Made by a program: the position numbers and the translations under genes. A model generated the notes under the pieces. That model did no database searches. It saw nothing but the letters and a program-made list of their open reading frames with translations, and was not told the origin of the DNA. Below, one piece after another: positions 38,236-50,078 of a stretch of DNA of 64,000 nt. Within the stretch, counting starts at the first letter, position 1, and each line of letters opens with the position of its first letter. The DNA lies in NCBI RefSeq assembly GCF_037038585.1, contig NC_092525.1, forward strand, positions 22,898,867 to 22,962,866. The letters are read 5' to 3'. The stretch comes from Patagioenas fasciata (lineage: Eukaryota; Chordata; Aves; Columbiformes; Columbidae).

Positions 38236-41200
38236 CAGCTGACCTTGCCCATTGCTTCCACATGGCTGTGGACTACCTTGTCCTCGGAATAGCTGAAGGG
38301 ATGGAGAGCCCTGGGAGTTGTTCCTCAGCAGCAGATAACAGCAACTCACTGTTGGTGTGACTCCTTCTCCGAAGGATGAAGGTACTGTCTCAGCAAGCCA
38401 TGTTATCTTGCCTCCTTCCTTTCTCCCTGTGGAAGTGTAACATTTTCCACTACCACAGCCTTATGAGATCATGAGCTGTCAGCCCGGCAAGGGTACCCCA
38501 CTATAAGTGTTTGCTGGCTGCATACAGTATGGCTGAAAAGTCACAAATTAGCTATCCCTCAGATTGTTAGTTTGAGCAACAAACTCCATAAAGGCACAGG
38601 ACACCCATGCTGTGAGCTTATGGTGAAATCTGAGCTGAGTATCCTCCCTGTCTTCGCAGCATGAGCTAGGTAGATTAAAACAGCTGTGTCTTTGCAGGCT
38701 CGAGTCACTTTGGTCATCCCATGTAGACAGATCCTCCGTCCCAAGGAAAGGTTAATCCAGTTCAGACATCATCTTCTTCAAAGTTTCCCAATTTGGATTC
38801 TGTATTAGGTTTCTGAATATCACCTGAAACCCTGCATCATGTTTGGAGTAGTTCTGTAATTGTTTAGATGATGACTGTTGTTGCTGATTGTGCATATTTC
38901 AGTGTCTGTAATGCTGATGATGTCCTAGAGGTTGTGTCTCTGGCTTTGCTATCTGTGAGCTGCAGCTGCTTCCACGTTTTGGGGGTTAGCTTCATGGCAG
39001 AGAAGATGATGCTATTTGGCGTGAGGATGTGCTCATAAAGAACCAGGTCCATTCCAGCATTTTTCTAACATGCTTCTCCGATCCTCCAAGAAGAACATCT
39101 TGGAGCTGTTTTCAAAAGTCATGCCTGGTTCTCTGCTGGATTTGCTGCTTGCTTCCAGATTTTTTTTTTTTTCTTTTTCCCCTGTCTGCTAAAATACTAA
39201 TTGTTTTCTGTGTTGGTCATATCAAAATATTTAGCGATGGACTTTTCTCCATGACATCCCACTGCATCCCCTAACTACTGCGAAGTGTCCATCAGTGACA
39301 TTAACCAGTTCTGCAGGAATCCAGCAGGCAGGCTCCCACTCCTGGGCTTGCTCAGCCTATGTGGTATTGTTGGTGACAGTCCCTCTGATGCTCTCACTGG
39401 CAGAACCTGAGAAGCTACTTTGCTTGTCCTGGCAGTTGCACCAAGTCATGCTTGGACACTCATGATGCTCTCTTCTGGCCTTGACATCACAAAGCTAAAT
39501 CTGCGTTTCATAAGGAGGAATCACAATTTGATTTCCATCTCTGTCTCAACTGCCCACACTGGGGTATTTCATTACTCAAACCCTCCCAAGCCACTGATAC
39601 ATTTTCTCCTTCTGTCCTTCAACCAGTTTTTCTTCCTCCTTCCAGCAGCTGCCAAAAAACTTTCTGGACCCATCTGTCCTGCAAGCTAAGCAAATAACCA
39701 GGGCTCCTCAGAGCTGTCAGGCTGAGCACAGGGTGGGTGAGCACAGGGTGGTACTGTAAGTGCTTTGATTCACAGAATTTAAACTCAGTAGAATTAAACT
39801 TAGAGCCAGTTTCAGAAGCTCAGGTCCCTGCTGTTCTTCCCACTTCTCACAGGCTTTGGGCTTATCTACGTTCACCATTACATCCTAAATGCTTGCACTC
39901 AGAAATCTTTGTTTTCACTGACCATGTCTGTGACCCCAGAGGTGGCTGTTCTGAGTTGGTCACCTCTGGAGAGGTGACAGATGGTAACCCACCTGGGCAT
40001 TCCTGAAGAAAGGCAGGGGGAGACTTCCTGATGGGGGCGAGGCCTGGGGAAGGCATTTGGGATGGCTGCCATCCACAAACACATCAAAGGTGCGAATGGC
40101 TTTTATCAAGAGGCAGTAAAACTTTAATCCAAAGCCCACTTTAATCTATTTGCCACATATTTTAAAGGGAACTGATTTCAGAAATGCTTTTGAGAGTTTT
40201 AAAAATTCTCCTGGACTCGTGTCTTACAATTCTCTCCACTCTGGAAACCTGATGCTTTTGTTTCTGGGATCCCAGATGTTTGGGACTCACGACTGAGGGG
40301 AGAACGAGAACTAAAACCATTTCTAAACCTCTTCTGAAACATGGGCACAAATAGGTTGTTATCTAGCTCTAACCTCTGTTAAACTGATTTTTTTTAAAAA
40401 CACAGACCATGCTCACAGCAAATACCACCTTCTCAGTCAGAAAGTGAGACATCTTCCCATTTAGTTGCCAAAAGTCCCTCATTTCCAGCTCAGTAAGGCT
40501 GCAAGACACTGGTCTTTCGACCTGCTGGGGTGCTTGCCTCTAGTCTGGAGCTTCAGGCCAGTCCTGTTTTGCTGGAAGAAATCTACCTTTACTGTGGAAA
40601 ACAGGAGCAATTGCCTGGCAAGATCAGAGGAACTGTAGCCTTTCTCATTTTCTTTCTTTTTTTCTTTTCCTGTGAGAGATTTTAAACATCGCTGCTTTCA
40701 TTTGGAAAGGGCAAGTGACTTTCCCATGCCGTAATACCCAGCAAGTGTTGAGAGAATGTGGTTACATAAAACCATATTTTTAATACAACCGACAGACTGT
40801 CTTGAGAGCTAAGTGTTTTTTGACAGTTTTTATGCACCTGTTAATTCAAAGCTCTTAACATGTGCCAGTTAAAAAGAGCCAGGCACTAAAACATCCAGTC
40901 TGTGGACGGCAGGGGCTCAGCTGCACACCAGAGCACAGGGAATCCATGCAAGGTAGAAACTTGGCTTCTCTACCAGGACTCACTGGTACACAACTAATTC
41001 AACTCAGAGCTTTTGTTTCCCAGTCCTGCTTAGCCTTGAAGATTCCTGCTTCTGCTTTGGACCTGAAGAACAGCTGACGTTTCTCTGAGATTCTTCTGTT
41101 TGCTTCTCCCAGGTATTGTAGTTATCAGAAAGAAAAGATGCTAAACGTCTTGTCAGGGCTATGTCCTTAAAGAGATGCACGGACGATACCTCCAGAGGCT

Positions 41201-42353
41201 GCCCTGCTACATTTGTACCTCCTTATTTTCTCGATAATGGGGTTGCTTCTTACTGTGAGTACTGAGGCCGGCATTGGCAAAGCCCAGATGGAAACGCACC
41301 CTCAATCCGCTGGCATGTCTGCTCAGGTATCACCTTGGCAGTCACTCCATGCTCTGGGGGGTAGATGGTCTGTTTAGGCACATCCTTGCTGTAACATAAA
41401 GTAAGGTTCAGAAGTCCTCCTCTTCTCTGAAATTTTCCTCTCTCCACTCCTTCAGTATTACCAAAGTCCCAATTCAGAGATTATCTCAGGGTCATTTTAA
41501 ACCTCTTGCATGTAGGCATTCCCTCTTCCTTCTAGGGCTTTCTCCCCATGCCCTATCTGCTCACATCCCACCTCCTCAGAGTTTTGGCTGGCTGTTCACA
41601 CTGTGGCTCACCTGGTGGCCTCATCCCTGTGGAGAAAAACTTGAAAACTCAGCACCATCTAACATAAAGGATCAAAAAAACAGAAGGCAGATACAACAAA
41701 TACAATAAAGCCTGAGAATTTTAAATACTTGCAGGTGCTGATACAGGAATTTCTGTGATAGAAATGACCAGCTACCCCTGAAACGAGAGGCCACTCATTT
41801 TTTGTGCAAGCCTTAGACATCTACCACTGTGCATTTGTTTCTGTCTCAGGTGGGGTTAATGTGCCACTGCCACTTTCCTGCTCTATAAATTTAGTCAAGC
41901 TTAGTCAAGCCCTCACTTGATAATTGCACTGCCCTCAGGAGATGTGGCATCTATAGACCTTTCTTTGATCTCAGGGCAAAGAGGCATGATAGCAGTCTCT
42001 AGTGTTCCATGCTACATGCCTTAGGTTAGTGGAGACCTGCCTCAAATTACAGCTCCACCTGAAGGGTTGGCTGTGATGGGCTTTATTGCCAAGAGCTGAT
42101 CAAGGGCAGCTTGTCTTATACACTGCTCAGAGCTGATGGCTGGGACTCTTCTGCAGGTTGGTTTTCTGTAATGGTGCTGAACATCAGTGTTCTTGCATCT
42201 CTACCAAGAAGCATAAATCCCTTTCCTTACAGGCTCTGTAGGTCTGATTGCTTGAGTGTGGGAAAATTCATCATTAATAACTTGTCAGGACGGTATTAGT
42301 ATCTCTGAATACTGCACGTGAGCTTGAACTGACGTGAGGGTTTTTTTAAGCAG

Positions 42354-42474
42354 GGAACACTGGATGAGGGCTTGTGAGCCAAGTGTCAAAGGGAGCAGTA
42401 GATGGGTAGGATTCCATGTCATTAACACTCAGTATTGCAAAGTCATGCGGCAGGACCAATATGATCCAGATCAG
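42354..42474 (+). other. Unassigned exon-like block
   Basis: The 121-nt block follows GGGTTTTTTTAAGCAG and ends GATCAG before GTGAGT, both strong splice-like contexts. One frame is open across it (ending MRQDQYDPDQ). The protein is not recognised, and its phase does not join directly to the block at 37987-38064. A long noncoding RNA exon is the more likely explanation if it is used at all. Confidence 0.2.
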
Positions 42475-42934
42475 GTGAGTCCACACTGTTGCTTTGTTTT
42501 GAATTGGCTAGAACACGCTATATAGTGTTTACACTGGCTTCATGTTCTACATTGGCTGCAGGAAGACATATGATACACCATCTGGCATGATTTCTCTTGG
42601 ACTGAAGTTACCCCATAACAATTCAGAGGGTAAATTCGACTAGGCAGACAGGTATACACTGCATTGGTGTTTTGCTGCGTGCGGTCACAGCAGTTTTAAT
42701 CCGGTCCTGGGTACCCTCAAGCAAAACTTTGTCTCAGTACTGCTTAACTGCAGCTACGTGTGGTGCTCATGGGTGTCAAGAAATGTGAGCTCTGCTGTTG
42801 CTCAAAGGTTATATTAGTGTTGTTTCTTAGATTGCTACTTCAGTAGCTGCTATGTGTGGATTCAGCTTGTAGACTTTATCTTTTTAGGGTGCATCTTCCA
42901 AGCAAGATTAAGGTGCAGGTATGGTGGCCTCCTG

Positions 42935-43235
42935 TTCTGGAATGACAGAATTGGAAAGATTCTCAATACGTCTTCTGACTCACAGCCACAACCAAGTCCA
43001 CTGTGTCTATCCTAACAGATAATTGTCCTATAGTTCCTGCACCCTGCAGTGATGGAGAATCTGTCTCTTAGCAGTAGAAGTTTACCCCAAGGTCTAACTC
43101 GAAACTCCACCGCTGCAGTTTAAACCTGGATCTTCTTGCCCCATTAACTGTGTGTGAGGAGAACGGTTCTTCCTGAGGCACAACCCTTTCTCTGTTACCC
43201 TTTAAAGCATTTGCACAGCAGGCTCTGCAGTGAGA
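42935..43235 (-). mobile_element. Ancient CR1/L3-like LINE fragment, reverse orientation
   Basis: The + strand carries GGAATGACAGAATTGGAAAG, then a series TGATGGAGAATCTGTCTCTTA, AGAAGTTTACCCCAAGGTC, TAACTCGAAACTCC and GAGGAGAACGGTTCTTCC. This is the order of blocks in the reverse complement of old CR1/L3-type 3' regions found across amniotes. It is strongly diverged and non-coding. Confidence 0.55.
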
Positions 43236-46200
43236 CAAGAAGTGAAGTATGCATGGTGGGAAGCATCCAAAACTTGCTCAGATCTGCACTGAGTTTCCAA
43301 CACTAATCGAGCCATCTGTGACTCATCCTCATGCTTGTGCGTCAAATCATGTAGATGTCCTCCGAGCAAGCAAAGCACAGGATCGCTACATGCTCACATG
43401 GACAACAGCACCAGGTTTCGTGGTTTTTGTCCTCATGAGGAAACAGAGTTGTGATGCAAGATAAGTACATAAGAAAAGTATGGTGGTTGTTTAGTGCTAT
43501 ATTCAAACTCTGAAACGTGCTCAATTTGCAACTACAAGAAAATGGTAAGAGTTGTAATCCTTGCTGAGAGCCTAACTGCTTTTGAAAACAAGTTGTCTCT
43601 CCTTCCATCTGATTTAAATTTGAGAGAACTGCTTCATGTCCCAAAGCTGAATGATTTTATCACTTCTTCACCAGCCAAAGTATGCGATGACAGATTTTTT
43701 GATCAAACTAAAGAATAACTTTGCTCAGAGATCTCCCAGTTTGCACCCATCTGAGAAGCCCTGATGTTTGCTTAGCATCTGGTCGCCCTGTTGCTGCAAA
43801 GCTGACTTGCTCTGAGCACAAACCAGCTCTCTAGGGCTGGAGGGCAAAGGGAGGCTGCAGCACAGTCTCCAGGTCAAGCTTGGAGGTAGGAGCTTCTTTC
43901 ATTATGCTCAAAAGAAGATGTTTCATTTTTCTTTTTCAATAAGTGTGCTAACTGCATTCAGTTAGAAGCACTGTTCCATGGGGTAAAATGTGTAAACCTA
44001 ATTTAGGATGCTGAAACAGTTATATATATTAATTGTATTTCTTTAAAATGTTCAGAGCAAATTAAAATGGACAATTTTTCTGGCTTGCTCTTCTTTGGAG
44101 AACCGCCTAAAAAGCCCTTCCTTGGATCGGTGATCGTGAACCATCTTACAGCCAAAAAGTGCTTGGCAGAAAGGTAATGTGAATGCGACCTTAAACATCA
44201 GAAGGCAGCAAAGTACTTGAATGCTGATGGAATTTTCCCAGCTGCTGCTGACAAATTAATTTCCAGAGCAGATGCAATAGCTGATCTGTCTTGGACAAAG
44301 GTTTTCCTTTCCACATCCACGTGCAGTAATGAAAAGAGCAATTTGCAGTGATTCTTTCTGCCCAAGAGTAGATCTGTTGTGGATTTCACATCCCTTCACT
44401 TAAAATATCTCGAGAGTCCAAACTGGGCAGCTTGTTTCTCTCTAAAATCAAGTGGCATGTTCAGAGTATGGCTTGTCCTAAGGATCTTGGGCTGGAATTT
44501 CTCCCTGTCGGCTGTAGAGGGAGCCTTGATGAGTAACCCGGATCTGGAGGGGACTTCAGCACAAGAGGAATTGCCCGGTTTAGATGAAAATTTAGTAGCC
44601 AGAGCTGCAGGGAGAGCTGTACTGATCTACACCTTAGGGTTGCTGGCCAGCCATGTCCTGGGGTGAATGATTGCGACCTGGATTAATAAAGAACGCTTTG
44701 TACTGTGGTCAAATTCAGATACCTGGGGGAGGGGACCAGGCAATGAAGCAATTCTATTTGTTTTGAACCGAGACAGTCTTAAAGAAGAAAAACAAAACAA
44801 AACAGAAATTTTGAGTCAACCTAAGACACAGTGTTTTATTTAAACACAATGTTCCATTTTAGAGTTTAATTTCATTTTTTCTAAAGTCAGGTTTTTCAAT
44901 AAAACCTCCAAAAGGCTCATTTCAGAAACACCTACATGAAGTCAACCTCTTTGCTTTGAAAACACTTTGGAATGAAATGTTTTGAAGTTTAAAAAAGAGC
45001 CTCCTGTATTAGGCTTGTTGGTTTTGTTTGTTTTTTTGGCAAAAGGAGCTTGACAAATTCAGCCCAACTTTATGAATGGTTTATGTCCCTCCGAAATTAA
45101 ACTCTGGTCAAAGTTACTGTTCATTGCACAAATTCACCCGTTGTATCTATGAATCTGCCGAGGGCAAAACGGAGTCTGTGAATCAACCCAGAGCTGTTCC
45201 ACCTCCTTGGAACCAGGGAGGAGAACCCAGGGCGTTTATATAAAGGAAGCGATTCAGCTCTCAGTAATCAAACCCGAGGTCCTGCCTCTTTCCAAGAGTA
45301 TCTGGAGTCCCCTTGCTGCAAGTGGCCGAAATTCCCATTGTCTCCATGAGGAGTTAAAGCACAACCTGCCACCAAATGAAGAAAATAGAAGAGCATGGGA
45401 AGAAATGGCCATTTATTTTATTTATATGTTTCCAAGAAAAAAATATGAGCGTGAGACATAAGGTTTCTTTTCAGGCACTTTCTAATGACTTGGGTGATCC
45501 AACGAAACAAATGGGAGTAGCCAGGAGAATGCTCTGCTCTGAAAGGGCAAAGGAATATTTGCCAATGCAGCAGCTCTGCAAATGTGTGAGGCTGTTAAGC
45601 TCCTAATCCCATGTCTTATTTTTATGAATTTTCACACTAGTGGGATACAATGAACGTTGAGCCCAAAGACATTAATTACTCGGGTCCTTTTTTTGAGAGG
45701 AATTTCGATGGAGTGTAACGTTTTAAATTACAAGGTGTGAAATAAACTCTACAAAACTTACAGCTTTAGTGGAGGAACTCCAAAATCAAATAAAAATGCA
45801 AAACCGCTGATGAAGTCCAATTTACTGTAAAATGCCCTGGATCATGGTGTTCCAGTAATTTTTTTTTCCCTACATACTTTGGTTAAAATAATTTATATCC
45901 GCTGCAGTGTTTATGTACCTTAAGCTTTATTTATTAAAGGATATGTGTATTTCAAGCCCGGTTTTAATGAGACATGCTGAAATCTGTAAGGTACAGTGCG
46001 ACTTTTGTTCTAATCAGTACTAAATCTCTTCTCTTTACTTTTTCTGTGTTGAAAACATTCATGTTGGACGGAAAGAGCCGTGTGGGTATGTGCGTGTATA
46101 TAAATTTCAGATATGTATAAATATATATGTAAAGTAATAAGCAAAATTTATTTCTCTTTTTCTGTCATCAGGGCAAATACTCCATCACTGTTCAGCCTGA

Positions 46201-46699
46201 GCACTTAAAATCACGGATTTTATCCTTATTCTTAAAATGGGACAATTACTTCTTTTTTTGGGCAAATTATTTATTTGCCAAAGACTGTGCTTTAAGCTGG
46301 CTGAAAATGGTCGTGAATTCACATCAGCTCGATGAACTGTTCTGGCAAAGGAATAAAAAGAAAACCAAGCATTCTGGCTTTGTTTTCTAATGAAATGTTT
46401 TGAGATTTCATTTTGAAACAACACCCTTAAACTAAAGTTAACATCAACTAAAAAATACTCTGGAAGCTTAGAAGCTTCTTAAAATTGGGAATTAAATGGG
46501 GCCTTAGGGATGTTCCTTGGGGAAGTTGCTTTGAAACTTTCTTCCTGTGTTTTCACTCTTGCAAGGAAATAGAAAATATTTTTGCTCAGATAGATGAATT
46601 TGAGAACTATAATGTTTATGGCCATTTCAGTATAGCATCAGGAATGAGCTCTAAGAATTCTAGTAGGTTTTAGGAACTTAATCAAACTTCAACCATATT
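43236..46699. other. Intergenic DNA, AT-rich, possible regulatory sequence
   Basis: No gene is supported. From about 45.65 to 46.2 kb the sequence is AT-rich with many homeodomain-type cores (TTAAATTA, ATTTATTAAAGG, TAATAAG), without repeat signatures. This is the texture of conserved developmental enhancers, but conservation cannot be seen from one genome. Confidence 0.45.
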
Positions 46700-46890
46700 T
46701 TCATAGAGTCATAGAATTATTTTAAAGATATTGTAGAAAGCCTGGCTTTCATTGACACCTCAGAACAAGATAAATGGTATTTAACTGCTTAACCTTTACT
46801 GATACTACTGGAATATGGGTATGAAGCTGGTCATGCAAATGTCCCTTATAGTGCCTAAACTGCTATGGAAAATGGTACATAGGTTCCTAA
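46700..46890 (-). mobile_element. Possible degraded CR1 fragment, reverse orientation
   Basis: It opens TCATAGAGTCATAGAATTATTTT, like the reverse complement of the CR1 3' octamer end, then AAAGATATTGTAGAAAGCC. Downstream similarity to CR1 is weak, so the inner boundary is uncertain. Confidence 0.4.
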
Positions 46891-49361
46891 ATCCATTTAA
46901 ATGTTCTACAGAGCACAGATATCGTGGGCAGGAGAGCGACTCTATTTCCTTACAAAACAGTTCTTGATGAAAATGAAAAAGTCCACTTCTGCCAGTTTTT
47001 GCTTTGATTTAGTGTAAAGTTGCCTGTCACAAAGAGGACAAAATAAAATCTCTTCTGTTTTCAGAAAAGTGGAAAATGGAAAATTTCTGGTACAAATGGG
47101 CTTTGCTAGGCTTTTGCCCAAATATCTGTGCTTCAGAGGCTATCTGTGAAGTAGAGAAGGTTTCAGGTCTGGTGAACTTGATTTCCTCCCCATGCCTTCC
47201 TCTGCACATAGAGCCACTTATTTCTCTGGTGAAGTTAAAGACACAAGTTCCCAGCAGAGCAAAGTCAAGTCTGGGGGGCAGAGGGGAGAGACTTTTCTCT
47301 GTTTCATGGAAAATGTTTGCTTTACAAGGGAATGTACTTGTCGAAAGCGAACCCCGAAGCCTAGAAATGGCTGACCAAGGAATTTAAAGGGAGAAACGCT
47401 CTGAGTCGGGGAGCAGAGTAATAAAGTACAGGTTTGTTCTGTAACAGATTCCAGCGCTTGTGAGACTTTTTTAGACATATGGAAGTCCATTTAGGAGGAA
47501 AATTGGTTGCAGCCGCTGATTCAGAACCTATTGGAATCAGTGGAAACATTTCCATTGTCTTCTGTCCTGAAGAAATGCTGTTTCTGTCCTTCCTTCCATC
47601 CTTAGCCTGCGCTCGCTCTCGGGGCCATATGGATTTCATCTCCCACAAAGACATGTAAGAGAAGAGGGTTTGGCTGTTTAACGGCATGATGTAGCTATGT
47701 GGACAGGAATGGTTGATTTCTACTTGATTGGCTACAAATCAGGTAACCAACGCCTCAGTTTCAAGCGGCTGGCTTTGGAGGAGTTATCTGGGTGCATCTG
47801 GCTCTCCTATCGCAAAGCCAAACATGGCTTTAATCACATCAGCACGCTAATTGTGCCCCTCAAGAAGAGCTTGGAGGAATGAGGGTCTGTGTTTTGACAA
47901 CCATCAGATTTCTTTATTGCTGACCATAATTGCTGGGCTGTCCCTGGGAAAGCGTACTGGGTAATTGCTGATCTGGGTAATAACCCCCTTCAGCTATTTC
48001 AGCTCAGAGACATTTCTAGTATTAAACCCAGAGCCGGGCTGTGTGCAGAGGGTGGGCAACCAAACCCACCAAGAACCCGATTTTAAAGGATCGACTCCTT
48101 TTTCTGCAAGGCAGCCTCCCAAAAATGGGGGTACAGAAGCAGATGGATGCTCACAAGTGCTCCCTGTTCTCATGGGGTGTCACCTCCAGATGTACTTGTG
48201 ACCATCGCTACGATCTGCCTCCTACCACTGAGACTGGGACAGGTCCCCACAGAAGGGGTGGCAGCCTGCAGAGCAAGAAATATTGAAGCATTTCAGCCTC
48301 TAGAAGAAAGCACTGATATTTTCAGACTGGAGCTAGGTTTAAGAGAGCACATGACATCAGACGTGAGATGCAGGACAGAGGTGGTTTTCTGCCTTCAAAC
48401 AACACCCATTTTACTGGAACTGGTTTGAAAGAGGGCCCTACCAGGCACACAGAACGTGTCAGCAAGCAGCTGAGCGGGGCTCCTTGAGCAGAGCTGACAC
48501 ACAGACGCGACAGACTCCTTGCTGGCAGTGGAGGCAGAAACCTGGGGTTTGCTTTTTCTGGAGGAAATCGTGACGAATCCATGAGTGCACACAGCAGGCT
48601 GAGAACGCAGGGCTGGAGCTCAGCTCTGCCTGCCACCTCAGAACACGTCCCTTCTCTTCACTGTCCCTCGTTCCGTTCACGTCTGCTTTGTCCCTCTAAT
48701 GCTCCACGTCTTTTGGGGTAAGAACTGCCGTATGCAGAGACGCCCATCTCCGCCTCCTGTTCAAAACGACAATCCCAGTGCTGTTGTCATCTCCAGTGTA
48801 AGAGGTGGTGCCAACAAGAAAATCTTCCCTGAAACCCATCCTGGGTATCAGCTGGCTCTGTTCCCCTCCTCCCTCTGCCAAACTGCCAGTTTCATGGCAA
48901 TCTTCTCTGGGTATTCTGGACAATGAATGTGTTTCTTGCCATGTAATTAAATTATCCACTTTAGAAAGAAAAAGATGTGGTTTTGTTCCCATTACAAAAA
49001 CAAACAAACAAGGACTGATATTTATTATAGGCCAAGGCTACTCAACAAGTGTTTTCTGGGACTCTAATAAATTGCTGAAGAAAGTTTACAGCTGAGCCCT
49101 AAAGATGGTTTAGTTTTCCAAGTGGCTGGGATGTATTTATTTCCCATTTTCTTAACCCGCAGCATGGTGAACAGCTTAACGTGCTCTTTCCAGGGTTCAG
49201 ACGGTGTCAACCCAAACTCATGCTCTTCTCCCCGAAACGGTTAACCGCTTTTTAATTAAAACCATGCCAATTATTCATTTTCAAGTTTTGTATTTATTTT
49301 TCCCCATTTGTCAGACTGCTATTTGGTTTTGCTTCCATTTCATTAAAACAGCTTCCAAAAA

Positions 49362-49389
49362 AATAAAAATAATAATAATAAAAACTAAA
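49362..49389. repeat. (AAT)n / A-rich simple repeat
   Basis: A-rich sequence with AATAATAATAATA units. It is a short microsatellite. Confidence 0.75.
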
Positions 49390-50042
49390 AATCCCAGCCA
49401 CATACCCAAACCAAAAGGCACAAGTATCTGGCAAAGAGTTTTTCAACCAAACAGTGTTTTGGGTGCTAAGAGCGTATCTGTGAAGCAAAGAGCCATGCAG
49501 GTTAGTGCTGATCTTGCTGTGTGGCATCTTGAGAAAGCCTTTTCCTTTGAACAGTGGGCAAAAAGAAGAGGTGGACTTGACTGTTAGAAAAAAAACAGTG
49601 ATGCAGGAAACCCTGAGGACATCAGTCTCAAGGCTGCAGATGGAGAGGGATGACTGGTGACCGTCTGCGAGCGGGTGAGGGCACCCCCGTGCAGCAGCCG
49701 TGGGGTCTCCATCCTGTTGTGCTGCTCATGCAATGAGCAGTTCCATAGCTCAGCAGCCAGGCCCTGGGACTCTCATCCTGAAGCAGTTTAAACATGCTCC
49801 TAATTTCAGCACATCCTTTGTGCATGAAGATGAGTGTGGACAGACGTCCCCGTGGGAGCAAAGGCACTTAAATACAAGTTGGTTGTTAAGCACGTGCTTA
49901 AGTATTTGACTGGATTAGCAGACTGACATTCAAATGTTTGCTTTTTGAGAGAGCCCCCAAAACTTTAGAAAGTTGATTTTTTTTTCAGTTCATTACTGAG
50001 CCTGCCAATGACATCATTCGTTTGCAAGATGAGAAAAAGTGT

Positions 50043-50078
50043 TTAAACGAGATTAAAAAAAAAAAAAAAATTAAACGA
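50043..50078. repeat. A16 run flanked by an 8-bp direct repeat
   Basis: TTAAACGA occurs at 50043-50050 and again at 50071-50078, flanking GATT plus sixteen As. The arrangement resembles a target-site duplication around a poly(A) tail, but there is almost no insert, so it may simply be coincidence in AT-rich DNA. Confidence 0.5.

Larger units (their letters stand above)
32956..42353. other. Intergenic DNA between GORAB and PRRX1, proximal part
   Basis: I find no supported gene. Short ORFs on both strands (for example 33440-33754 on the minus strand and 35786-36130 on the minus strand) show no recognisable family. Contents of note are an exon-like block at 37987-38064, a perfect hairpin at 38205-38235, a T run at 39161-39171 and a short tandem duplication (GAGCACAGGGTGG twice) near 39.73 kb. 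Confidence 0.55.
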
